From assembly GCA_038250835.1 (NCBI GenBank), contig JBBSBY010000023.1, positions 1 through 41,738 of the forward strand: a stretch of DNA of 41,738 nt, read 5' to 3'. Below are positions 1-7,933 of this stretch, piece by piece. Source of the DNA: JBBSBY01 sp038250835. GTDB taxonomy: Bacteria > Desulfobacterota > Desulfomonilia > Desulfomonilales > Desulfomonilaceae. The translations under genes and the position numbers were made by a program. The stretch's first letter is position 1; every line of letters starts with the position of its first letter. A model generated the notes under the pieces. The model ran no database searches, was not told where the DNA came from, and saw only the letters and a program-made list of their open reading frames with translations.

Positions 1-6
1 CCCGTC

Positions 7-26
7 GTCCCAGCGGAAGCTGGGAC
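7..26. repeat. Short inverted repeat in dispersed intergenic element
   Basis: Perfect 8-bp palindromic arms (GTCCCAGC / GCTGGGAC) enclose a GGAA loop. The sequence around it has the look of the dispersed 'cagcggaagctgggacccag' type elements common between bacterial genes. It adjoins the longer repeat at about 40-140 and may be part of the same mosaic element. No coding content is seen in 1-223 apart from this and the ribosome binding site of the next gene. Confidence 0.6.
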
Positions 27-39
27 CCAGATCTTCCTG

Positions 40-140
40 GATTCTAGCTTGCGCTGGAATGACGCTGATATTATCCGAATGCATAACCAGTTTTATAGCT
101 TTAAGTAACTCGGATGGCCGACTAATTAAAGATATCATCA
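40..140. repeat. Dispersed repeat A, copy 1
   Basis: About 100 bp that align with 41380-41476 at the other end of the window. Shared blocks include GGAATGACG, TCCGAATGCATAAC, TTTAT, CGGAT.GCCGA and TATCATCA, in the same order and nearly the same spacing. Neither copy is coding. This is a diverged interspersed repeat; its function is unknown. Confidence 0.7.
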
Positions 141-223
141 CCATATCCGTGACTACTTTCGAGAATCACCGTAGATCTTTGGCTTGAATTCATTTTCAAT
201 TAATTTGATAGGAGGAACTTCTT

Positions 224-1903
224 ATGTGTCGCCGTACAGCGTTCCCGATCATCATCAGTATAGCGATTTTGATTTTCAAAGCTGATGCAAAGGCTTGGGA
301 ATTTTCCATGGAAGCGACCATGGATTATGTCTATCAGTACTATAGCCAAATGGGTCCGAATGGATTCTTCGGGCGCCAAGACGTAGACGGCAGCATTGGA
401 ACGGCGGGTCCTTATGGATTAAAACCTGGTGACTATGCCTCAGTTAATACCTGGGTAGGACGGCAAATCGGCAGGTCCGCAAATGATTTTGCCGCGGGAA
501 CGGACGCGGCAAAACACTATCAAACTTTGGAAGTTTGGCCTGAATTCAGGATCAATAACGCCATTAGATTCAGAGCCAAGTACAGGCTGGGTGATTATGG
601 CAATCCGATCAATTCGGAATATTTAACAAATACGAGACCTGGAGTCAATGTGGCCACATCCGACGGTCAGTGGACGCAATGGTGGATGACCACACAGTTT
701 CCATGGGGTCAGGTTGTTTTTGGAAAGAGGAAAGAAGCGTTTGGAACGGGTCTTCAATACAATGGAGAAAGCAATAACACGACTGAAGGGCTGGCTTTGG
801 TAGCTCCTTACGGTCCATTCAGGATCAGTTTCGCCTTGCGACCGGTTTGGGAACTTGCCCCAAATCCGGGGCTGAACGCCAAAAACTACTATAACATTCT
901 CGATAAGAATGGGATTCGACAACTTTCGTACCGCTATTTCACGACTTATCAAAGCGGTCCTTTAGAATTGGGTGTTTTCTTTGCGGTGATGCGCTGGCAC
1001 GCAGGCTCGGAATCTCAGAATATTGCGGCAAAGAGAGCGGCTTTCAATCCATATGATTTATTGATGAACCACGGCACAATGTACATGAAGTTTTTTAATG
1101 GTCGTGTTTTCTTCAATGCTGAAGCCGCATTTTTCAAAGAGGACACGCACACCATGCGAACAAGACCCGGACCTCTGTACAAGAATTCGTGGAGGTACAT
1201 GGTTGAATTCGGAGGCCTTGCAGGAGCATCTAAGGTGAGTTTTCTGGGCGCCTACTTACCTGGAGCGGACCGCCGAAGGGGCAGACTTATCAATAATCAG
1301 CCGTATCACAACTCGCCTCCCTTCGGCATGTATGACTTGTTTAAACCTTATAGCTACTTGCTGGGTTATTCTTATGGGTCCGGCGTGAACGCGTTCAACA
1401 TCAACGGCTGGGGATATATTAATGAAGCTGTTGTCCTTGCTACTAGACTAGATCATGCCCTTGCGGCAAATTTAAACGTATTTGGGACATTCCTATGGGC
1501 CGAAAGATCATCTAAAGGCTATAGCTGGGGATTTGTGCGACCAGGTCAAAACCCTACAATCAACCAAACGGTAAATGCGGTGGGTAATCTCCAGACGACG
1601 GCTAACTGGACTCCCTTGGTGAAATACGGGCAGCTTAATGGGGCGCCGAACATCCCAGACTCAAGTCTTGGTTGGGAAGTTACCGCCGGCCTGAACTGGA
1701 AGTTACTGGAGCACTATACGTTGAACGGCGTTGTGGCCTATTGGCAGCCGGGCAAGTGGTTCAATTATGCGTGCGTCGACAAAAAAATACCCGGTTGGGA
1801 TGACCAAACCGATGCGACACCATCATATCCCTTTGGGACCAATCCGAACAGAACCATAGATCCTGTTATGGCCGCGGAAGTTGCCGTTGCCGTTGATTTT
1901 TAA
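224..1903 (+). CDS. Outer-membrane beta-barrel (porin-like) protein
   Basis: 559 residues. A Sec signal peptide occupies about residues 1-24 (MCRR followed by a hydrophobic run ending near ADAKA). The mature part is rich in aromatic residues, Gly and Asn, with alternating hydrophobic strands and a C-terminus ending in VAVAVDF, a terminal Phe as in many barrel proteins. There are no membrane helices beyond the signal. It therefore probably sits in the outer membrane as a channel or export porin. I do not recognise a specific family, although large barrels of this type are common in Desulfobacterota. The start is supported by AGGAGG 8 bases upstream. A strong hairpin at 1967-2013 follows the gene, so it is probably transcribed alone. 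Confidence 0.65.
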   Translation: MCRRTAFPIIISIAILIFKADAKAWEFSMEATMDYVYQYYSQMGPNGFFGRQDVDGSIGTAGPYGLKPGDYASVNTWVGRQIGRSANDFAAGTDAAKHYQTLEVWPEFRINNAIRFRAKYRLGDYGNPINSEYLTNTRPGVNVATSDGQWTQWWMTTQFPWGQVVFGKRKEAFGTGLQYNGESNNTTEGLALVAPYGPFRISFALRPVWELAPNPGLNAKNYYNILDKNGIRQLSYRYFTTYQSGPLELGVFFAVMRWHAGSESQNIAAKRAAFNPYDLLMNHGTMYMKFFNGRVFFNAEAAFFKEDTHTMRTRPGPLYKNSWRYMVEFGGLAGASKVSFLGAYLPGADRRRGRLINNQPYHNSPPFGMYDLFKPYSYLLGYSYGSGVNAFNINGWGYINEAVVLATRLDHALAANLNVFGTFLWAERSSKGYSWGFVRPGQNPTINQTVNAVGNLQTTANWTPLVKYGQLNGAPNIPDSSLGWEVTAGLNWKLLEHYTLNGVVAYWQPGKWFNYACVDKKIPGWDDQTDATPSYPFGTNPNRTIDPVMAAEVAVAVDF

Positions 1904-1966
1904 TTTGTTCGTCTGCGGTTCGCGGGGGAGTCTCCGCAGTACCTGATTTGAATGGACTTAAAGTCA

Positions 1967-2020
1967 GGCGTGGAGTCGATAAAAGAATAATTGCTTGTAA
2001 TAGACTCCACACCTAATTTT
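1967..2020 (+). terminator. Hairpin, probable terminator after the porin gene
   Basis: Arms GGCGTGGAGTC and GACTCCACACC pair over 11 positions with one mismatch, around a loop of about 25 bases. TAATTTT follows. A smaller hairpin (CTGCGG / CCGCAG) lies just upstream at 1913-1939. The loop is long and the T tract weak, so termination is likely but not certain. It ends 26 bases before the methyltransferase start. Confidence 0.5.
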
Positions 2021-2046
2021 CACAGTCCTGAAATGAGGATCTGCAT

Positions 2047-2664
2047 ATGAATAAAGCAAAGGCCGAATTTTTCGATTCTCAAGTTAATTCCGAGTGGGCC
2101 ACAAAGGTTTTCGACAAATCCGAATCACATAAACTGGAGAGATTTTTCCGCATGACGGAATTGGCGCCGGGCATGAGAGTCCTGGAGCCTGGTTGTGGAA
2201 CAGGAAGATTAACTGAATTGCTCGCCGAAAAGGTCGGCGCCGGCGGATCAGTGGTCGCTACCGAAATCAGCGCCGCCATGCTGGCCGCCGCGACGGAGCG
2301 GCTTAAGATCCGCGGCAATGTCCAGGTGATTCATTCACCCGTTGAACAATACCTCGACAAACAGGGGAGGTTTGACCGCATAATCTGCCACAATGTTTTT
2401 CCCCATTTTGATCATAAAAAAGCCGTGACGAGACAAATGGCCGAAGCGTTAATTGCTGATGGAAAATTTATAGTGTTTCATTTCGGAAACTCCGAATGGG
2501 TGAACGATCTGCACAGGAAAACCAGCCCCGTCGTCCAAAATGACATGTTGCCCGACAAGACCGAAATGATGTCTATTCTTGAGCATGCCAATTTAGAACT
2601 GGAATCCATTCACGACGACGATCTTGGTTATCTTCTCATTAGCCGCCTCAGATCAACTTTTTAG
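2047..2664 (+). CDS. Class I SAM-dependent methyltransferase
   Basis: 205 residues. Motif I (VLEPGCGTG, residues 45-53) and the acidic Glu that ends strand 2 (TEIS, about 72-75) define the SAM pocket of a Rossmann-fold methyltransferase. A later block HNVFPHF (about 115-121) occupies the position of motif IV. No substrate-specific domain is present, so the substrate (small molecule, lipid or protein) cannot be named. The protein is soluble, with no signal peptide. GAGGAT 8 bases upstream supports the start. The neighbouring genes do not indicate a pathway. Confidence 0.85.
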   Translation: MNKAKAEFFDSQVNSEWATKVFDKSESHKLERFFRMTELAPGMRVLEPGCGTGRLTELLAEKVGAGGSVVATEISAAMLAAATERLKIRGNVQVIHSPVEQYLDKQGRFDRIICHNVFPHFDHKKAVTRQMAEALIADGKFIVFHFGNSEWVNDLHRKTSPVVQNDMLPDKTEMMSILEHANLELESIHDDDLGYLLISRLRSTF

Positions 2665-2835
2665 TTGATTAGTCTCACAATTCAAATTATTATTTTCCGC
2701 ACATGTGTTATCTTAGTTCAAAGTTTAGCGGTCATCCCATGTTTATATAAAGTATTGGAGTGACGTAAAACATTGCGCCTGACGAAGATTTATTTCGATT
2801 AGCGGCGTCAACGATTAACCATAACGGCTGGAGAA

Positions 2836-3546
2836 ATGGATTTGCGCCACCTCACCTTATTTAAAAAATTATACGGGATCGTAGTATTGATGGTCGTGTT
2901 GCAGGCGACGGCCATCGGGCTGGTAATTAAGTACGGCGGGGCTATCTTGATAAGAGATACAGCCATTTTGAAAAACACCTCCAATCTGGTGAATGAGAGT
3001 GTTCCCGGGATTCAATCCGATCTTGCAATGATTAACCGCAATACGAGCGACACAAAGATGGATGTTATGGGTTTGCGCAATCAAGTTTCGTCTCTATCGA
3101 CACAGGTAAACGAGGTCGGGCGAGGCATACATGACGTGGACAATGGCGTTAAGGGAATTGCCGCAGGCGCCGAGAAATTCTTCAATGACAGATCAGGATG
3201 GATTTGGGGGCACTCGTTGAATCCTTATTTGTTGATGATCTTGTTGACCATCATTGCGGTGAGTCTTCCGGCTGTTGGATGGTTGCTGTATAAGCGCAGA
3301 TCGGATTTTGAGCCGCCGGCCGAAGAACTTTTGCTTATGGAATCATTTACAAGGAGGCTGGATAATTTGTCTGAACTGGTGGAAAAACTGCGAGCGGATG
3401 AAGCCTCGGCGATAACGAATTCAGAACTTCGTCGTATTATGGAAGAAACTGAACGACTAATAAATGACGCAAGATCAGAGCTGGGCGCCGTCTCTGAACA
3501 GATGAAAGCATCGAAAGAAATGGATCGGCCTAGGTTGTTGCATTAG
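2836..3546 (+). CDS. Two-helix membrane protein with periplasmic and cytoplasmic coiled coils
   Basis: 236 residues. A transmembrane helix lies at about 13-33 and a second at about 130-152. Between them is a region of about 95 residues with heptad-like spacing (SLSTQVNEVGRGIHDVDNGV) that should form a periplasmic coiled coil. After the second helix a charged helical tail (about 165-230) looks like another coiled coil. The topology resembles the sensory part of a chemoreceptor or kinase, but no HAMP, signalling or catalytic domain can be seen. GGAG lies upstream of the start. It lies 229 bases before the cNMP/AAA/polyferredoxin gene on the same strand and could work with it; that is inference only. 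Confidence 0.6.
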   Translation: MDLRHLTLFKKLYGIVVLMVVLQATAIGLVIKYGGAILIRDTAILKNTSNLVNESVPGIQSDLAMINRNTSDTKMDVMGLRNQVSSLSTQVNEVGRGIHDVDNGVKGIAAGAEKFFNDRSGWIWGHSLNPYLLMILLTIIAVSLPAVGWLLYKRRSDFEPPAEELLLMESFTRRLDNLSELVEKLRADEASAITNSELRRIMEETERLINDARSELGAVSEQMKASKEMDRPRLLH

Positions 3547-3775
3547 TTTTATGACTGCGTCGAAGTTCCGATTTGGCTGATCTTACGGTTTAGCTTTGCG
3601 CTGGAGCGGGGCTTTATCTAACTATCACTCCCGGCAATTTAAATTTCATTTTTCGAATGATCACGGGAGTTTCATCCCCTTTGCCGATTTCTCACGAATG
3701 TCCACACTTCAACTAAAACGGATTGCGCCTATATTTGTCTAAAGACGAGTAATTCATCGCCGATCAAGGTGAAAT

Positions 3776-6409
3776 ATGCAAGAGCAGGTGAGAGCAGTTA
3801 ATCTTCCTGATGAACCCTTTGGAAAGTATCCTCTCCAGATTTCTGATTTTTTGTCTGAACATGGTCGCAAAAGGACTTTTCAAACGGGCGACTGCTTGCT
3901 CCAAGCTGGAGATAGGGGTGAAGCGGTCCGTTTTATTGTTTCCGGCAAAGCCTCATTTGTGCTTAGCGATGATGATAATCGAGAAACCTCAGTGGATTCA
4001 CTGGGTCCGGGCGATGTCTTTGGTGAAATCAGTTGTTTAATTGGGGCTCCTGCGCCGAGCGATACAAGAATTGTGGCCGATGAACCATGTGTCCTTATCG
4101 AACTGACAGCCGAAGATTTTGAAGTGATGGTTAAGGAAAACCCCGAGTTTTCTCTGACACTATTCAGGAACCTGGCACGCCAAATTACTCGCTTGGACAA
4201 GTCGGTTCAAAAGAATAAAACCAGACGACTGGCCTTGCAGAATCTCATCAGTCGCCAAGAACATATTTTTCCGGAGCAGGTTATCGGTGAGTACATAAAT
4301 ACATTCACCGTAAAGAGAATAGAGGAATTAGCTGAGACCGACGGTCCTGTATTGATAATAGGGGAAACCGGCGTAGGCAAAGAAATTCTCGCTCACAAAT
4401 TGTACCGGCACAGTAGACGCTATAGAAGTGTGTTTCTCTTCCTTGATGTTCTCCGCACGCGCACGGAGTACACTACGAAATTTGTTGACCTGGGATTTCC
4501 CTCGACCATTCAGGATTCCGGCTCCGAACAGTTGAAACAATTTTTAGGACTGGAAGAAATTGGTCCGGATGGCTCAAGACTAGTAACGCCGGGGTACTTT
4601 GACCTTACCGAAGATGGGACTCTCCTTGTTCGCGGCATCGACCAGTTAAGTGTGGAGGTGCAAGAGAAGCTGTTGGAGACCGTAAGAACCGGTATGTTCA
4701 CGAGGTGCGGCGGCTCATCGCCACAAAGGACCAAGTTAAGACTCATAGCCACCACGGAACTCGATCCTGCGCAGATTACGCCCGACAAGCAACCATTGCT
4801 TTATGAATTACTGGCTCGCTCAGTAAATGTGCCGCCATTGCGCAAGCGCCGACGAGAAATCCCAAGCCTTGTGGATTACTTCGTGAACTATTACTGCGTA
4901 GAATTGCGCAAACGAATCGGCGCTTTGCCTCAGGAAACAATGAAAGCGCTCGTGAATTATTCGTGGCCCGGCAACGACATGGAGTTATCTACAACACTAA
5001 AACGAGCAATTCTAGTTTCTGAGGGCGGTGTCATAAAGCCCCAGGATATTTACTTTGATCTAAAACGGGTGGAAGGCCAGGGCAAACTCAATCTTTTGCG
5101 ACTGAAAAAATTTAAACAAGCGCTTGTCAGCCCATTATTCCCCGCAGTTTTTCAGAGCGCCGTGACGCCGTTCTTCTTTATATTGCTAATGCTGCTTTTC
5201 CTTGGACCCGCAGATCCAATGCAAAACCCAGCGGCTCTTTTTGCCTGGGCGGTCGGTTGGCCGGTGCTGATAATAGGAGCGTTCGTTTGGGCTCGTTTCT
5301 GGTGTTCTTTATGTCCAATCGGCACACTAAGTAAGCTGGCGAAAAAAGTTATCGCCTTTGAAAAACCTTTTCCTCAGTTTCTCAAGAACCGCAGTGATTT
5401 GATAATCGCCGGCGCCGTCATTTTCATCATATGGTTCGAAACGGCGACAAACATCAGGCATTCTCCCGCCAATGTTGGTATCCTGTTTATGGTCATGCTC
5501 GCGTCCGCGGTCACTGTAGCTGTTGTTTTTGAAAGACAGTCCTGGTGTCGTTATTTATGTGGATTGGGCGGCATGATCAGTGTCTTATCCAAGGCGTCGT
5601 TTGTTGAACTACGCGCCGACCGGAATGTATGTATTTCACAATGTACATCAAACGAGTGCTATCTGGGCAATGAATCGATTGAAGGATGCCCATTCGGAAT
5701 AGTTGCGCCGAAACTTCATAGTAATAGATTCTGTAAATTATGCGGATTATGCGTCAAATCGTGCCCACATGGGGCAATAAATTTAAATTTACGCATGCCT
5801 GGTCGGGAAATCTGGGAGATGCGTCACACGAATACCGGCACGGCGTTCTTGATAATAGGCATGGTGGGTGGACTCTTAACTGAGATGATCAGCAAAATGC
5901 CCATTTATGCGCATTTGACCCAATCTTTGCCGATACCGGACATCGGAAAATTCACTTTAGTTTTCGTGTTGGTTTTACTGACCGTCAATCTTATTTCAGC
6001 CGGCTCTACTTCCGTTTCAAGGCGAGTCTTTGGTGACACATTCAGCGACAATTACGCCCGATATGGCTTGGCCCTGTTACCTGTGGCGCTCAGTGGTTTT
6101 ATGGCTTTCCATATATATTATTTAATCAATCTGGGTGTTCAGCTTCCGATATTATTGAGCGAACACTTTCATTTTGAGATTTTTAGACAGATGATCATTA
6201 GAATTCCACCAAATGTTACCCATACGATTCAGCGATTTCTTTTAGTAGTGGGAATGCTTTGGTCATTGTTCATCGTGTACAAAATAGGTAGGGCCGGGGA
6301 AGCCGACACGCGGAAATTATTTTTCGGCATATTACCGCATGCACTGTTTGTTATATTTCTTACGGTGCTTTTGCTAAATGCAATAAGTCACTTCTTTTAT
6401 GCCGTGTAG
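3776..6409 (+). CDS. cNMP-binding / degenerate sigma-54 AAA+ / membrane polyferredoxin fusion protein
   Basis: 877 residues with three parts. Residues about 20-140 form a CRP-type cyclic-nucleotide-binding domain (GDxLLxxGDxGEAVRFIVSG; PGDVFGEIS). Residues about 165-430 resemble a sigma-54-activator AAA+ domain: Walker A GETGVGKE (196-203), an RLIATTE block (322-328) and SWPGNDMEL (396-404). The GAFTGA loop that contacts sigma-54 is absent, and the Walker B position reads GTLLVRGIDQL (281-291) without the usual Asp-Glu. There is no C-terminal DNA-binding helix-turn-helix. Residues about 450-877 are a NapH/NosR/CcoG-like membrane part with several helices, CSLCP (510-514), CRYLC (591-595), a C619/C623/C628/C638 group and a 4Fe-4S motif CxxCxxCxxxCP (653-664). 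It probably couples a ligand or redox signal to membrane electron flow. AAGGTGA supports the start. Confidence 0.85.
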   Translation: MQEQVRAVNLPDEPFGKYPLQISDFLSEHGRKRTFQTGDCLLQAGDRGEAVRFIVSGKASFVLSDDDNRETSVDSLGPGDVFGEISCLIGAPAPSDTRIVADEPCVLIELTAEDFEVMVKENPEFSLTLFRNLARQITRLDKSVQKNKTRRLALQNLISRQEHIFPEQVIGEYINTFTVKRIEELAETDGPVLIIGETGVGKEILAHKLYRHSRRYRSVFLFLDVLRTRTEYTTKFVDLGFPSTIQDSGSEQLKQFLGLEEIGPDGSRLVTPGYFDLTEDGTLLVRGIDQLSVEVQEKLLETVRTGMFTRCGGSSPQRTKLRLIATTELDPAQITPDKQPLLYELLARSVNVPPLRKRRREIPSLVDYFVNYYCVELRKRIGALPQETMKALVNYSWPGNDMELSTTLKRAILVSEGGVIKPQDIYFDLKRVEGQGKLNLLRLKKFKQALVSPLFPAVFQSAVTPFFFILLMLLFLGPADPMQNPAALFAWAVGWPVLIIGAFVWARFWCSLCPIGTLSKLAKKVIAFEKPFPQFLKNRSDLIIAGAVIFIIWFETATNIRHSPANVGILFMVMLASAVTVAVVFERQSWCRYLCGLGGMISVLSKASFVELRADRNVCISQCTSNECYLGNESIEGCPFGIVAPKLHSNRFCKLCGLCVKSCPHGAINLNLRMPGREIWEMRHTNTGTAFLIIGMVGGLLTEMISKMPIYAHLTQSLPIPDIGKFTLVFVLVLLTVNLISAGSTSVSRRVFGDTFSDNYARYGLALLPVALSGFMAFHIYYLINLGVQLPILLSEHFHFEIFRQMIIRIPPNVTHTIQRFLLVVGMLWSLFIVYKIGRAGEADTRKLFFGILPHALFVIFLTVLLLNAISHFFYAV

Positions 6410-6440
6410 CTGGAGCAATCGTTAATCCGTCATCATTGAA

Positions 6441-6492
6441 ATTCCTCCGACTCTCTCTTCACTCTGGGATAGGGTGACGAGATGGTTTTCAA
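6441..6492. repeat. Dispersed repeat B, most diverged copy
   Basis: CTCTCTTCACTCTGGGATAG followed by GGTGACGAGATGG aligns with the core of the copies at 20065-20143 and 36301-36380 (CTCTCTTCACCATTGGGGAG, then GGGCGACGAGAGG). It lies between two convergent genes. The rest of 6493-6628 is non-coding and contains a TCATTGCGAGC stretch typical of scattered intergenic elements. Confidence 0.5.
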
Positions 6493-6628
6493 AAGGAAGT
6501 TCTGCGATCAGAAGCCGGATGCCTAATAATGAGTTCCTCTTGTTGCTTTAGTCTTTCATTGCGAGCCTGAAAGTGAATCTTATAGAAAGCGCAGCGCAAT
6601 AACCTTTCCATTGTTTTAAACTGGTTTC

Positions 6629-7264
6629 TCAAACTATGTTATAGTGTATATGATTTGTGTCCATCCATTCAACCTTCCCGGAATGTAAATCGTAATATGC
6701 GCCCCAAAGCTGAGCCTTGCCCGACTTTAAGGCTTCGGCTGTCGACGAGCTGGATTTCAGCGTCGCGTCCATAGCGTTCTCCACATTGAGTTTAATCGCA
6801 TGACTGAGCGCCTCCGCGTCGGATTTCTCAGACGAGTTTTGGCGCGCTTTCTGAACCGCCGGGGCAATCTTGTCGGCCAATTGAGCTATGTGACCATGAA
6901 ACTCGCCCCCCTGGGCAACGGCTGTGACCGCGCCGCACAAACTATGCCCAAGAATTATTACCAATGGTATGTGCAAGTGGTCAACGCCATATTCTATACT
7001 CGCCAGTTGGTCCGGACCAATTACGTTGCCGGCAACTCGTATGGTGAAGATATCGCCGATACCTTGATCAAAAATAATCTCCACAGGAACTCTTGAATCT
7101 GCGCATGACAGCACCACACAGAAGGGGTTTTGTCCATCGTTGGCAACATTGAGTCTGGTCTGATCGCATTGTCTATCTCTTGCCGGGGCTCCGGATGCGA
7201 ATCTTTCATTTCCCCGCATCAATAATTCAAGAGCTTCTTTTGCGTTTTCAACTCTTTTAGGCAT
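6629..7264 (-). CDS. Beta-class carbonic anhydrase
   Basis: 211 residues, the normal length. It interconverts CO2 and bicarbonate. The zinc ligands are visible: CADSR at residues 54-58 (Cys54, with the catalytic Asp56/Arg58 dyad) and HSLCG at 107-111 (His107, Cys110). The family blocks RVAGNVIGP and SIEYGV are also present. There is no signal peptide, so it is cytoplasmic. GGAGAG upstream supports the start. It is the last gene of the long minus-strand signalling and transport cluster, 83 bases after a receiver gene. A role in bicarbonate supply, or in pH and anion balance alongside the two permeases, is inference. Confidence 0.95.
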   Translation of the reverse strand: MPKRVENAKEALELLMRGNERFASGAPARDRQCDQTRLNVANDGQNPFCVVLSCADSRVPVEIIFDQGIGDIFTIRVAGNVIGPDQLASIEYGVDHLHIPLVIILGHSLCGAVTAVAQGGEFHGHIAQLADKIAPAVQKARQNSSEKSDAEALSHAIKLNVENAMDATLKSSSSTAEALKSGKAQLWGAYYDLHSGKVEWMDTNHIHYNIV

Positions 7265-7347
7265 ATGGCTCTCCTGTCGTTCATAACCGGTTATTGAATC
7301 AAGTTCGCCTGGAATGCCGGCCCGGGGATTTCATGGATCGCATGTCT

Positions 7348-7719
7348 CTATGAGGTAGACGCCGCATACGCTTCTTTTATTTTAGCGGTCAATTCATCGA
7401 AGTCGCAGGGCTTCATTAGGTAATCGAAAGCGCCGGAAGCAATACCGTCTCTGGCAGCCTGTTCGGAGCCGTGTCCGGTCAGCATTATTACGGCCATCTC
7501 GGGCGCCATTTTCTTGAAAATCTTCAGGACCTCGACTCCGTCCATGTCTCCAAGTTTCAGGTCCAAAACGGCGACCTGGTAATCCTCTTTTCTTGCGGCT
7601 TGTATACCCAATGTGCCGTTTAGGGCCACATCAACCTGAAAACCACGTTTCGTCAATCTTCTGGCCAGAATCGTCACATATGCTTCTTCATCGTCAACCA
7701 GTAGTATTTTTATCGACAT
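7348..7719 (-). CDS. Stand-alone response-regulator receiver protein
   Basis: 123 residues, a receiver (CheY-like) domain only. The acidic pair Asp9/Asp10, phospho-acceptor Asp53 (VLDLKLGD), Thr81 (LTGH) and Lys103 (MKPCD) are all present, so it should be phosphorylatable. There is no output domain. It is translated from a GGAGGAAA site about 10 bases upstream of the ATG. The histidine kinase gene ends 214 bases upstream in the direction of transcription and is the obvious phospho-donor candidate. It may act as a phosphate shuttle or by protein-protein contact. Confidence 0.9.
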   Translation of the reverse strand: MSIKILLVDDEEAYVTILARRLTKRGFQVDVALNGTLGIQAARKEDYQVAVLDLKLGDMDGVEVLKIFKKMAPEMAVIMLTGHGSEQAARDGIASGAFDYLMKPCDFDELTAKIKEAYAASTS

Positions 7720-7933
7720 TCTGAATTATGTTTCCTCCCGGTTGATGTAGGGTGTTGAGCCTGTTGTTACCTACAGCGATCAAGTTGATAATGACGCTTT
7801 TACAGCCGACTCATGGCTATTCCCAATGTGTTGCTCTTTCAAACAAAGAATAAGCAAAGGAATGTTTATTGAAATCTTGTCCTTTATGGTTAATCCATTG
7901 AAATTATTCATACCAATGTCCATCTAGGGACTC

